Source: Natrinema salinisoli (GTDB taxonomy: Archaea > Halobacteriota > Halobacteria > Halobacteriales > Natrialbaceae). From it: DNA of 64,000 nt. The translations under genes were made by a program, and so were the position numbers. Where the stretch lies: contig NZ_CP084469.1 of NCBI RefSeq assembly GCF_020405205.1, positions 2,852,001 through 2,916,000 of the forward strand. The letters run 5' to 3'. The notes below the pieces were generated by a model, which was not told the DNA's origin, did not search any database, and worked only from the letters and a program-made list of their open reading frames with translations. Below are positions 35,299-43,648 of the stretch, one piece after another. Within the stretch, counting starts at the first letter, position 1. Each line of letters begins with the position of its first letter.

Positions 35299-36018
35299 TC
35301 AGTTTACGGACGTCGGTCGCGATCGATCGTCCGGCGACTCGAGGCTGTAGACGGTGACCGTCCCGTGACTGTTCACGCGCACCTCGTACTCGTCCGCGTA
35401 GAAGAGCAGTTGCCAGTGGGAGTCGTCCTGGGCCTGTAATCCGTCGAACACCTCCGGATCGATCGAGTCGTAGAGCGGGCCGAGTTCGTGAGGATCGACG
35501 CCCTCGAGGTCCGCCAGCGTCTCCACGACCGCCTCGAGGATCGAGCTCGGCTCCGAGGGGGTCGTCCAGCTGGTCTCGGCAACGACGCGGGCTCGATCGG
35601 CGTCCGCATCGGGCCGGTAACCGGTACTGGCCGATCGGCCCAGGAAGACGCCGACGGCCAGCCCCCCGCTCAGAACGGTGAGTATCTTGTCCGGTAACAC
35701 GTCGATCGGCAGGCCGTAGTAGAGGTGCAGTCCCATCCAGAAGGCGCCGATAGCGCCGGACGCGAGCGCGCCGGCCCACACGTACGTTATCATCGGATCC
35801 GGCCGGTCCGTCGGCCGATTTCGTCGCTGCAACCGGACGGTATACAGACTGAGGCCGATCGAAACCCCCAGCGGAACGATCACTTCGGGAATCTCGAAGA
35901 ATTTCGGTCCGGGCGTCGCTGAGATGAAGGCCACGCAGACGAGAGCGACGAGACCACTGAGGACGAGCAGGTGATTCTCCCACCGATCGAACCGTGGCCG
36001 AGACCCCTCGTAATTCAT
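35299..36018 (-). CDS. Membrane protein with C-terminal HalOD1 domain
   Basis: 239 residues from the ATG at 36018. Four hydrophobic segments are visible in the first 150 residues. The soluble C-terminus from about residue 165 (SSILEAVVETLADLEGVDPHELGPL ... FYADEYEVRVNSHGTVTVYSL) matches the haloarchaeal output domain HalOD1, usually fused to receiver or PAS modules. A membrane-anchored HalOD1 may sense or relay at the membrane. Convergent with uvrC, four bases apart. Confidence 0.75.
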   Translation of the reverse strand: MNYEGSRPRFDRWENHLLVLSGLVALVCVAFISATPGPKFFEIPEVIVPLGVSIGLSLYTVRLQRRNRPTDRPDPMITYVWAGALASGAIGAFWMGLHLYYGLPIDVLPDKILTVLSGGLAVGVFLGRSASTGYRPDADADRARVVAETSWTTPSEPSSILEAVVETLADLEGVDPHELGPLYDSIDPEVFDGLQAQDDSHWQLLFYADEYEVRVNSHGTVTVYSLESPDDRSRPTSVN

Positions 36019-36243
36019 TAAATGAGGATTGCGGACAGAGACACATAAGTACGACCCTCCGAGCCAAATCGCCAGTTGCCGGGGTGTCAACCGCGTATTT
36101 ACCGGACGGAGCGTCGGCGGCGCGACTCACTCGAGAGTCCGATGCGGACCGCGATCGATCGACACCGCGGGCCGACGTCGCCGGTCGTCGACCGTTGCGA
36201 CGGCAAGGACAGGGCTATCCCCGGTCCCGAGCCATGTGACGAT

Positions 36244-36543
36244 ATGGCAGACAACGACGACGAGCTCGACGACCTCCTCGACGAACTCGACAGTCAGGGC
36301 GACCTCGAGACGTCCCAGCAGATGCTGTCGATCCGAACGGAGAGCCGCCGCTACGACAAGCCGGTGACGATCATCGAGGGGTTCGATCTCACGAAATCGG
36401 AGATCGAATCGACCGCCTCGGATCTGAAGAGTTCGCTGGGTACGGGCGGAACCGTCGACGACGGTCGCATCGAATTGCAAGGAGATCACCGCGATCGGGT
36501 CCCGGAGCTCCTCCGGGATCGAGGGTTCGACGTTCGCGAGTGA
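36244..36543 (+). CDS. SUI1/aIF1-family translation initiation factor
   Basis: 99 residues, the usual length. The N-terminal acidic tail (DDELDDLLDELDSQG) precedes the SUI1 fold with IRTESRRYDKPVTIIEGFD, LKSSLGTGGTVDDGRIELQGDHR and the closing PELLRDRGF. It monitors start-codon selection on the small ribosomal subunit. The GTGG turn and the GDH motif are conserved. The ATG at 36244 is the natural start, giving a normal N-terminus; upstream in-frame residues are not family-like. Confidence 0.93.
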   Translation: MADNDDELDDLLDELDSQGDLETSQQMLSIRTESRRYDKPVTIIEGFDLTKSEIESTASDLKSSLGTGGTVDDGRIELQGDHRDRVPELLRDRGFDVRE

Positions 36544-36628
36544 CACGATCCGGATCGATCGGCCGGCTTCGCTACCCCAGACCGCTCGAGTAGTGTCTCC
36601 AGGCGGCGCGCTCGTCTCGTGTCAGCGA

Positions 36629-36637
36629 GTTATTTAA
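36629..36637 (+). promoter_or_regulatory. TATA box of the first GNAT gene
   Basis: TTATTTAAG is centred about 27 bases before the ATG at 36660, the ideal spacing for a leaderless transcript. Confidence 0.55.
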
Positions 36638-36659
36638 GTCTCACGTTCGATGATGAGGT

Positions 36660-37136
36660 ATGAACGTCCGAGCCGCGACACCAGACGACTTCGAGGCGAT
36701 TACCGCCGTCGCTCGCGATACCTGGCACGACACCTACGACGAACTCGAGGCCGAGGTGATAGACCGAACCGTCGACGACTGGTACACCGACGACTCGATG
36801 CCGCTCGAGGCCCCTGGTACGGTCGTTCTCGTCGTCGAACGAGATGGCCAACTCGTCGGCTTTACCCACGCGGTCGCACAGGGCGACAAAGCCGACATCC
36901 TTCGGATGTACGTCCACCCTGACCACCAGGGCGAAGGGATCGGCTCGACGCTCCACGACCGACTGATCGCCGAGCTCGAGTCCTACGACGTCGACCGAAT
37001 CCGATCAATCGACTTCGCGTTCAACGAGACCAGCCGCGCGTTCTACGAGGGACTGGGCTTCGAACAGACCGATACGGGCGAGGTCGAGATCGACGGTGAG
37101 TTCTACGACGAAGCGGTCTACACGCTCGAACTGTAA
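36660..37136 (+). CDS. GNAT-family N-acetyltransferase, copy 1
   Basis: 158 residues. The acetyl-CoA-binding motif A is MYVHPDHQGEGIGSTLHD (Q/R-x-x-G-x-G/A), preceded by the GFTHAVAQGDKAD strands, with a FYEGLGFEQT C-terminal motif. Transfers an acetyl group from acetyl-CoA to an amine; the substrate is unknown. The next gene is a paralogue, 160 bases downstream. A TATA box sits at leaderless distance. Confidence 0.9.
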   Translation: MNVRAATPDDFEAITAVARDTWHDTYDELEAEVIDRTVDDWYTDDSMPLEAPGTVVLVVERDGQLVGFTHAVAQGDKADILRMYVHPDHQGEGIGSTLHDRLIAELESYDVDRIRSIDFAFNETSRAFYEGLGFEQTDTGEVEIDGEFYDEAVYTLEL

Positions 37137-37296
37137 TCAGCGGCCGTTTTTCAGAACGGCCGTCGTTCGTTCCGCTTTCAGACGAGTTCCGTCGTGAGGG
37201 CCGGCGATCTCGGCTCCGGTCGTCGCGTCCGTCGCGCCGCCCATACCTAACTGTGAGGGACCAATCACTTTGATACTCTCCGTCGTAGCGTGCCAC

Positions 37297-37779
37297 ATGG
37301 AGATCAGACCGGCTGCCCTCGACGACCGCGACCGGATCAGGAGCGTCGCCCGAGAGACCTGGCACGAAACGTACGACGAACTCGAGCCCGAAACCATCGA
37401 CGAGACGATCGACGAGTGGTACGGCGACGAGGCGCTCGAGACGGCGCTCTCGAAGCCCGGAACGGCTTTTCTCGTCGCGGAGGCGGACGGCGACGTCGTC
37501 GGCTTCACGCACGGCGTCGTCACGGAGGACGAAGGCGACGTCCTTCGCATGTCCGTCCATCCGGACCATCAGGGGGAGGGGATCGGGACGGCACTGTACG
37601 AACGTCTCCGGGCGGACCTGCAGGACTTCAACATGGAGCGGATGCGAGCGATCGATCTCGCCTCGAACGACGGCGGCCGGGAGTTCTACGAGGAACACGG
37701 GTTCGAACCGACCGGCGAGGACGACGTCGAAATCGGCGGCGAAAAGCGACGAGAAGTGGTCTACACGCTCGAACTGTAA
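37297..37779 (+). CDS. GNAT-family N-acetyltransferase, copy 2
   Basis: 160 residues from the ATG at 37297. It shares with copy 1 the openings D-x-D-x-I-x-x-VARETWHETYDELE, GFTHGVVTEDEGDVLRM, motif A VHPDHQGEGIGTALYE and the REFYEEHGFEPTGEDDVEIGG end. The two look like a tandem duplication that has diverged a good deal, because DNA between them is unrelated. Substrate unknown; different specificities are possible. Confidence 0.9.
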   Translation: MEIRPAALDDRDRIRSVARETWHETYDELEPETIDETIDEWYGDEALETALSKPGTAFLVAEADGDVVGFTHGVVTEDEGDVLRMSVHPDHQGEGIGTALYERLRADLQDFNMERMRAIDLASNDGGREFYEEHGFEPTGEDDVEIGGEKRREVVYTLEL

Positions 37780-37932
37780 GTGGTCGGAGAACCGACTCGA
37801 GCCGCGATTCAATCGCGGCGTCGGTCCCGATCGACGAACCGGCCGATTCGGTGAACCGGTTTTACGGTAGACGACCTTGCAAATTCATAGCACGGACGCA
37901 AGTGCGGCGCCGGTGAGGTCCACCGTAGCACG

Positions 37933-39273
37933 ATGGCGACGAAAACGCCGAGCGAGGGCGACATCTTGCGGCCGATCGGAAGCGTCTCGACAACGTACTT
38001 CGTACTGGTCGGCATTGCGGGGCTGGCGTTCGTCGCCTTCCTGATCGGGTGGGCGTACCAGTTAGAGGAGGGACTGATCGTCACCGCACTCGGTGACTGG
38101 GGGAGCGGCGGCGGCGTCACGTGGGGGGTCTACATCGGCGCGTTCATCTGGTGGGTCGGCATCGCTCACGGCGGCATCATCCTCTCGGCCGCGGTCAGGC
38201 TCCTCGGGATGGACCGGTACATGCCCGTCGCGCGACTCGCCGAGTTGCTGACCATCGCCGGGCTCTCCGCGGCCGGTTTTTACATCATCGTCCACCTCGG
38301 CCGCCCCGACCGGATGGTCACGAGCGTCATCGGTCACTACCACATCACGGTCCACGCCTCGCCGCTCGTGTGGGACGTAACCGTCATCACGGCCTACTTC
38401 GTGTTGACGGCGACCTACCTCGCGCTGACCTTGCGTTACGACGTCAGTCGCCTCCGCGATCAGCTGCCGGACCGGCTCGATCCGATTTACGCGCTCGTGA
38501 CGATGGGCTACACCGAGCGGGAAGACGCGGTCGTCCAGCGCATGGTCTGGTGGCTCGCGCTCGCGATCATCATCATGGCCCCGCTCTTGCTCCACGGCGG
38601 CGTCATTCCGTGGCTGTTCGCCGTGATCCCGACGATGCCGACCTGGTTCGGCGGCGTCCAGGGACCGCAGTTCCTCACCATCGCCCTCACCTCCGCTATC
38701 AGCGGCGTGATCATCCTCGCCTATTCGTTCCGCCACGCCTACGACTGGGATCACATCTTCACCGACGATATCTTCCGCGGATTGCTCCTCTGGCTCGGCT
38801 TCTTCTGTCTCCTCTTCCTTTGGCTGCAGCTCCAACAGAACATCACCGGCCTGTTCCAAGCACCGGTCGATCTGACCATCGCTGCGCGCGCCAGAGCCAC
38901 GAATCCGATCTACCTCACCTCGATGTCGCTCGTCTTCCTGACCCTGGTCTACATCTTCGCCCAGTCGATCCGACCGACCCTGTTCACCAAGGAACGGGCC
39001 GTCGTCTCCGGCCTCGCCGTCCTCACCGCGACGATCATGGAGAAAGTGCTGTTCGTCGTCGAAGGGTTCCTCCACCCGACGTTCGATATCTACGAGGCCG
39101 TTCCGGGGGTCTACGTTCCGAGCCTGATCGAGATCGCGTCGATCCTCGGGACGATCGGCATGGTCTCGCTGATCTTCCTCACCGTCGCCAAGATCTTCCC
39201 CGTCGTCGAACTCCACGCGATCGAGCACCTCCGAGACGAGCACGAACACGAACGCGAACGCGAACGCGAGTAG
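37933..39273 (+). CDS. Orphan NrfD/PsrC-family membrane protein
   Basis: 446 residues, about ten transmembrane helices. The family marks are GIAHGGIILSAAVRLL in the third helix and GRPDRMVTSVIGHYH. This family carries quinone oxidation or reduction for polysulphide, tetrathionate, nitrite or DMSO reductase-type complexes. Normally an Fe-S subunit and often a molybdoprotein are encoded beside it; here neither is present. The start is the ATG at 37933, 153 bases after the GNAT gene. The C-terminus is an unusual charged repeat, EHEHERERERERE. It could work with subunits encoded elsewhere. Confidence 0.85.
   Translation: MATKTPSEGDILRPIGSVSTTYFVLVGIAGLAFVAFLIGWAYQLEEGLIVTALGDWGSGGGVTWGVYIGAFIWWVGIAHGGIILSAAVRLLGMDRYMPVARLAELLTIAGLSAAGFYIIVHLGRPDRMVTSVIGHYHITVHASPLVWDVTVITAYFVLTATYLALTLRYDVSRLRDQLPDRLDPIYALVTMGYTEREDAVVQRMVWWLALAIIIMAPLLLHGGVIPWLFAVIPTMPTWFGGVQGPQFLTIALTSAISGVIILAYSFRHAYDWDHIFTDDIFRGLLLWLGFFCLLFLWLQLQQNITGLFQAPVDLTIAARARATNPIYLTSMSLVFLTLVYIFAQSIRPTLFTKERAVVSGLAVLTATIMEKVLFVVEGFLHPTFDIYEAVPGVYVPSLIEIASILGTIGMVSLIFLTVAKIFPVVELHAIEHLRDEHEHERERERE
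39243..39270 (+). repeat. Hexamer microrepeat at the NrfD 3' end
   Basis: CGAACA followed by three CGAACG units and CGAG encodes the HEHERERERERE tail. Short in-frame slippage repeats like this are expected to vary in copy number between strains. Confidence 0.65.
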
Positions 39274-39540
39274 CGACGGACCGCCGTCACGACGCGTCGC
39301 GAGCTCAACGCAACTGATCGAGTTTCAGGAATGCGTCGGCCGCAGGCCTCCGTCGTCGGTCCCGGCTAACCGCTGGCTCGAGGATTCACTGCGTGTCCGC
39401 TCTCTTCCTCAATCGGCCAGTCGGTGCCCTGTCCGGAACCTTCTACCGCCACCAGCAGGTATTTACCCTATGCTACTAAACCTATTTTTAGAGATGTCTA
39501 ATCTTTCGTCCACCCTTTCCCAAATCGGCGGTGAGTCCCC

Positions 39541-40767
39541 GTGAACGAACTCCTGGAGGTCTTCCTCGTATCGCTTCGTGACGGCTACGTCCAGGTGAGC
39601 GCGTTCGTCGCGGTGACGGTACTGGCGTTCGGATTGCTTCAGTACTGGACCGGCGGGGCCGTACTCAGCGCGGTCGAGGACAACGAGCGACTACAGGTGC
39701 TGTTCGGCGGGCTGCTGGGACTGACACCCGGCTGTGGCGGTGCGATCGTCGTGATGCCGCTGTACGTCCGCGGAACCGTCAGTTTCGGAACCGTGGTCGC
39801 GACGCTCGGCGCGACCGCGGGCGATTCGGCGTTCGTCATCCTCGCACTCGCACCGGAGGCCGCGCTGTACGCCTACGCCATCGCGTTCGTCGCGTCCGTC
39901 GCGACCGGCTACCTCGTCGACGAGGTCGGACTGGGAGTCTCCCGCGTCGACGCCGCCGTCGCACAGCTCTCGCCCGCCGCGACGCCCGACGGCGGGACGG
40001 TCGTCAACAGTAGCGTCGGCCCGAACCCCGCCCACGACTACGGCGGCCCGGCCCCGACGCACGCACACGAAACTGGCCCCGATCGGCACTCTCGAGTGCT
40101 CACCCCGTTCTCCCATTTCGCACACGTCCTGTGGTGGGTCACCGCCGTCTCGGGGCTCGTCTTCGGGACGCTCTACCTGCTCCGTGGCGCCCCCGAGGTC
40201 GCGCTCGTCGCCGACTTCGGCTTCGATGGCTTCTTTACCGTCACCGGCATCGTCGGGGCGCTCCTGTCGCTGTACCTATACGCGGTCGGCCGTCACTACG
40301 TCGGCGAGGGAGAGATCGCACGCGCTCGAGACTCCTTCGGATCGATCTACGACACGCTCACCCACGCGGCGATGGAGACCAGTTTCGTCACCGTCTGGGT
40401 GCTCGCGGCCTTCCTGGCCTACGAGTACTTCGTCCTCTTCAGCGGCGCGAACGTCGCGACGCTCGCGGCAACGGCTGGGGTCCTCGCCCCGATCGGCGGC
40501 GCGGTCGTCGGGCTGATCCCCGGCTGTGGCCCCCAGATCCTGCTGGCGAGCGTCTACGCCGAGGGCGGGCTGCCCTTTTCGGCGCTGTCGGCCAACGCGA
40601 TCGCCCAGGACGGCGACGCCCTGTTCCCGCTGCTGGCCGTCGACGCCAAGGCCGCGATCGTCGCCACGATCTACAACTTCCTGCCCGCCGTCGTCGTCGG
40701 CGTCGCGCTCCACTTCCTGTGGGGTCCCGTCTTCGGGATGGCGGAGTTCGGGTTCGGCGTGCTGTGA
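39541..40767 (+). CDS. Two-repeat 'PGCG' permease (ArsP_2-like heavy-metal exporter family)
   Basis: 408 residues from the GTG at 39541, about ten helices. Two halves carry related motifs: LLGLTPGCGGAIVVMPLYVRG near residue 60 and VVGLIPGCGPQILLASVYAEG near residue 325, each followed by a SF-x-x-x-x-A-x-x-A-x-x-GD segment, so the protein is an internal inverted duplication. The acidic His-bearing linker between about residues 140 and 190 could bind metal. The closest family I recognise is the putative ten-helix heavy-metal exporters (also annotated as manganese transporters). No metal regulator gene is next to it. Its promoter region at 39470-39500 is AT-rich. Confidence 0.75.
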   Translation: MNELLEVFLVSLRDGYVQVSAFVAVTVLAFGLLQYWTGGAVLSAVEDNERLQVLFGGLLGLTPGCGGAIVVMPLYVRGTVSFGTVVATLGATAGDSAFVILALAPEAALYAYAIAFVASVATGYLVDEVGLGVSRVDAAVAQLSPAATPDGGTVVNSSVGPNPAHDYGGPAPTHAHETGPDRHSRVLTPFSHFAHVLWWVTAVSGLVFGTLYLLRGAPEVALVADFGFDGFFTVTGIVGALLSLYLYAVGRHYVGEGEIARARDSFGSIYDTLTHAAMETSFVTVWVLAAFLAYEYFVLFSGANVATLAATAGVLAPIGGAVVGLIPGCGPQILLASVYAEGGLPFSALSANAIAQDGDALFPLLAVDAKAAIVATIYNFLPAVVVGVALHFLWGPVFGMAEFGFGVL

Positions 40768-40934
40768 TCAGTGGCCAGCAATCGTTGATCGACAAAACGT
40801 ATCACGCTAAACCGATCAACCGGCGTTGCGGTGGCGCGCGCTGTCGGCCGGCCGAACGACACGTGAGGACGGCCGATGACACTGTGCGAGGGATGAACGA
40901 GCGACTTCGGAGCGAGTGAATCGGCTGGGGAGGG

Positions 40935-40957
40935 CGTGGCAACACGGAGTTGCCACG
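40935..40957. terminator. Nine-pair hairpin between convergent genes
   Basis: CGTGGCAAC-ACGGA-GTTGCCACG is a perfect inverted repeat. It lies in the gap between the PGCG permease and uvrB, both ending there, so it may help end transcription from either side. There is no T-tract, and the role is inferred from position alone. The rest of 40768-41049 holds no feature I can name. Confidence 0.45.
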
Positions 40958-41049
40958 ATAGCAGGACACTCTTCGCGGACGCGACTATAATCGAAGTGCT
41001 CGAGTCGGTCGCTCGAGCCGCTATCGGAGTATTTCAGACCGAATTTCGC

Positions 41050-43104
41050 TCAGAACTCCTCGGTCGGCGGCGCGATCCCCTCGTCGCTGCCCTCGAGTTC
41101 GAACTCCTCTCGTACCTTCCGGATCCGATCGCGAATGTCGGCCGCGAGCTCGAACTCGAGGTTGTTCGCGGCTTCCTGCATCTGCTCCTCGAGTTCGTCG
41201 ATGTAGCGGGCGGCGTCGTCTTCGTCCTCGAGCTCCCGGCCGGAAACCTCGCTGGTGTCGGTCTTGCTCCCCGGCAGGTTCGTCTCGCCGATCTCCTTCT
41301 GGATCGTCGTGGGCTCGAGGCCGTGTTCCTCGTTGTACTCCTGTTGGATCTCGCGGCGGCGCTGGGTTTCCTCGATGGCGGACTCCATGGCGTTCGAGGG
41401 CTCGTCGGCGTAGAGGACGACCTCGCCGTTGACGTTCCGGGCCGCTCGGCCCATGGTCTGGACGAGCGTCGTCTCCGATCGGAGGAACCCCTCCTGGTCC
41501 GCATCCAGAATCGCCACCAGCGAGACCTCGGGGATGTCCAGGCCCTCCCGCAGGAGGTTGATGCCGACGAGAACGTCGATCTCGCCCAGCCGGAGCGAGC
41601 GGATAATCTCGTGGCGCTCGAGGGTGTCCGTCTCGTCGTGCATGTAGGCGACGTCGACGCCGGCCTCCTCGAGGTACTCGGTGAGGTCCTCGGCCATGCG
41701 CTTGGTGAGCGTGGTGACGAGGGTACGCTCCTCGCGCTCGATCCGCTCGTCGATGCGGTCCATCAGGTCGTCGACCTGGCCCGTGGCGTCGGAGACCTCG
41801 ATCGCCGGGTCGACGAGGTGGGTCGGTCGAACGATCTGTTCGACGATCTGGCCGCTCTCCTCGCGCTCGTAGTCGCTCGGCGTGGCGCTGACGTACAGCG
41901 TCTGGTCGGTTTTGTCCTCGAACTCCTCGAAGGTGAGCGGTCGGTTGTCGTAGGCGGTCGGCAGTCGGAACCCGTTCTCGACCAGCGAGTCCTTCCGGGA
42001 CTTGTCGCCGGCGTACTGCCCGCGGATCTGGGGCAACGTGACGTGGGATTCGTCGACCACGGTGAGGAAGTCGTCCGGGAAGTAGTCGAGGAGGGTGTAC
42101 GGCGCTTCGCCCGACTCGCGGTCCGAGAGGTAGACCGAGTAGTTCTCGATCCCCGAACAGTAGCCCGTCTCCTGCATCATCTCGAGGTCGAACGTCGTGC
42201 GCTCCTCGATGCGCTGGGCGGCGATCATGTCGCCCTGCCGCTCGAAGTACGAAATTCGGGAGTCGAGATCGTCGCGGATCTCGTCCATCGCGTTCTCGAG
42301 CGTGTTCTCCGGAATGGAGTAGTGCTCTGCAGGGTGGACGAGTACCGCCTGCTGGTCGCCCTGGGTTTTGCCCTCGAGCGGGTCGACCTTGACCATACGG
42401 TCGATCTCGTCGCCCCAGAGTTCGACGCGGACTGCGTAGCGGCCGTACATCGGGTAGATCTCGACGGTATCGCCGCGAACGCGGAAGGTACCCTGCGTGA
42501 AGTCGACGTCGTTGCGCTCGTAGTTCAGGTCGACGAGTTGCGCGAGCAGTTCGTCGCGGCCGATCTCCTCGCCGACCTCGAGGCGCAGGGACATGTCGAT
42601 GTAGTTGCGCGGGTCGCCGAGGCCGTAGATCGCGGAGACGCTCGCGACGACGATGACGTCCTCGCGGGTCAGCAGCGACCGCGTGGCGGAGTGGCGCAAG
42701 CGATCGATCTCGTCGTTGACCGAGGCGTCCTTGTCGATGTAGGTGTCGCTCTGTTCGACGTAGGCCTCGGGCTGGTAGTAGTCGTAGTAGGAGACGAAGT
42801 ACTCGACGGCGTTGTCCGGGAAGAGGTTCCGGAACTCCTCGTAGAGCTGGGCCGCCAGCGTCTTGTTGTGGGCGATGACCAGCGTCGGCTTCTGGATCTC
42901 CTCGACGACCCACGAGACGGTGTTGGTCTTGCCCGACCCCGTCACGCCGAGCAGGGTCTGTTTGTCCATTCCCGACTGGAAGCCGTCGACTAACTGTTCG
43001 ATCGCCTCGGGCTGGTCGCCCGCGGGTTCGAAGGGGGCGTCGACCCGAAACGGACGGTCGACGTCCGGTCGGTCCGGCTGCAGGGGACCTTGCGCGTCAC
43101 TCAT
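41050..43104 (-). CDS. uvrB: Excinuclease ABC subunit B
   Basis: 684 residues, the damage-verifying helicase of nucleotide excision repair. Walker A is [12 protein letters not shown] (about residues 51-62); the damage-probing beta-hairpin region is [15 protein letters not shown]; the helicase block [16 protein letters not shown] (DEAD-like) and the [26 protein letters not shown] motif VI are in place. The C-terminal UVR domain [21 protein letters not shown] binds UvrC. Fully bacterial in architecture. It is convergent with the PGCG permease and not part of an operon with uvrC. Confidence 0.96.
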   Translation of the reverse strand: MSDAQGPLQPDRPDVDRPFRVDAPFEPAGDQPEAIEQLVDGFQSGMDKQTLLGVTGSGKTNTVSWVVEEIQKPTLVIAHNKTLAAQLYEEFRNLFPDNAVEYFVSYYDYYQPEAYVEQSDTYIDKDASVNDEIDRLRHSATRSLLTREDVIVVASVSAIYGLGDPRNYIDMSLRLEVGEEIGRDELLAQLVDLNYERNDVDFTQGTFRVRGDTVEIYPMYGRYAVRVELWGDEIDRMVKVDPLEGKTQGDQQAVLVHPAEHYSIPENTLENAMDEIRDDLDSRISYFERQGDMIAAQRIEERTTFDLEMMQETGYCSGIENYSVYLSDRESGEAPYTLLDYFPDDFLTVVDESHVTLPQIRGQYAGDKSRKDSLVENGFRLPTAYDNRPLTFEEFEDKTDQTLYVSATPSDYEREESGQIVEQIVRPTHLVDPAIEVSDATGQVDDLMDRIDERIEREERTLVTTLTKRMAEDLTEYLEEAGVDVAYMHDETDTLERHEIIRSLRLGEIDVLVGINLLREGLDIPEVSLVAILDADQEGFLRSETTLVQTMGRAARNVNGEVVLYADEPSNAMESAIEETQRRREIQQEYNEEHGLEPTTIQKEIGETNLPGSKTDTSEVSGRELEDEDDAARYIDELEEQMQEAANNLEFELAADIRDRIRKVREEFELEGSDEGIAPPTEEF

Positions 43105-43292
43105 TATCGGAGTCAGGGGTTCGAGCCACTTTACGCGCTCGCATTACGTGAACTCGCAGTCGAACTCGATGTCGAGATGTTCTGGCCGACCAGTGCAGCA
43201 GTCGAGAACAGTCGCCACCGAGCCTCGGATCGCATCCGAACGTGGCCACTGCCCGCCCAACCGTTATGGACCGAGCCGTGGTCGACCGGGGT

Positions 43293-43562
43293 ATGACGGA
43301 GCAACTCCAGCAGGCCCGAGACGACCTCGAGGAGGCGGCGAAGTCGGCCGACAGCGACGACGTTCGCGAGGATATCCGCGAGACGACGGACGCCTTCGCC
43401 GACTACGTGACGAGCGATACGCAACCGGATCACGCCATCCTCGACCAGCGGCTCAACACGCTCCGGCAGGTCCGCGAGCGGGCCGACGGCACCACGAAAG
43501 ACAAGGTCGAGTCGGCCATCGAGACAACCGAGGACTACCGCGAGACCCTCGAGCAGGCCTGA
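43293..43562 (+). CDS. Small helical protein, conserved in haloarchaea
   Basis: 89 residues from the ATG at 43293 (MTEQLQQARDDLEEAAKSAD). Entirely charged and helical in pattern, with DDVREDIRETTDAF and LDQRLNTLRQVRERADG, resembling an uncharacterised haloarchaeal DUF of about 90 residues that starts M-x-x-x-L-x-x-A-x-x-x-L-x-x-A. It is divergent from uvrB. No catalytic or metal motif is seen, and no function is offered. Confidence 0.7.
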   Translation: MTEQLQQARDDLEEAAKSADSDDVREDIRETTDAFADYVTSDTQPDHAILDQRLNTLRQVRERADGTTKDKVESAIETTEDYRETLEQA

Positions 43563-43648
43563 GAGCGCGTTCGGACGAGCGCAACGATGACCGAAACCGC
43601 GACGATCAGTGTTCTCCCGGCGTTCCACCCGGAATCATCGTTGGCGAC

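Noticed and set aside
37137-37296. Duplicated promoter between the two GNAT genes
   Set aside because: The spacer has no resemblance to the TATA region in front of copy 1, so only the coding parts appear related.
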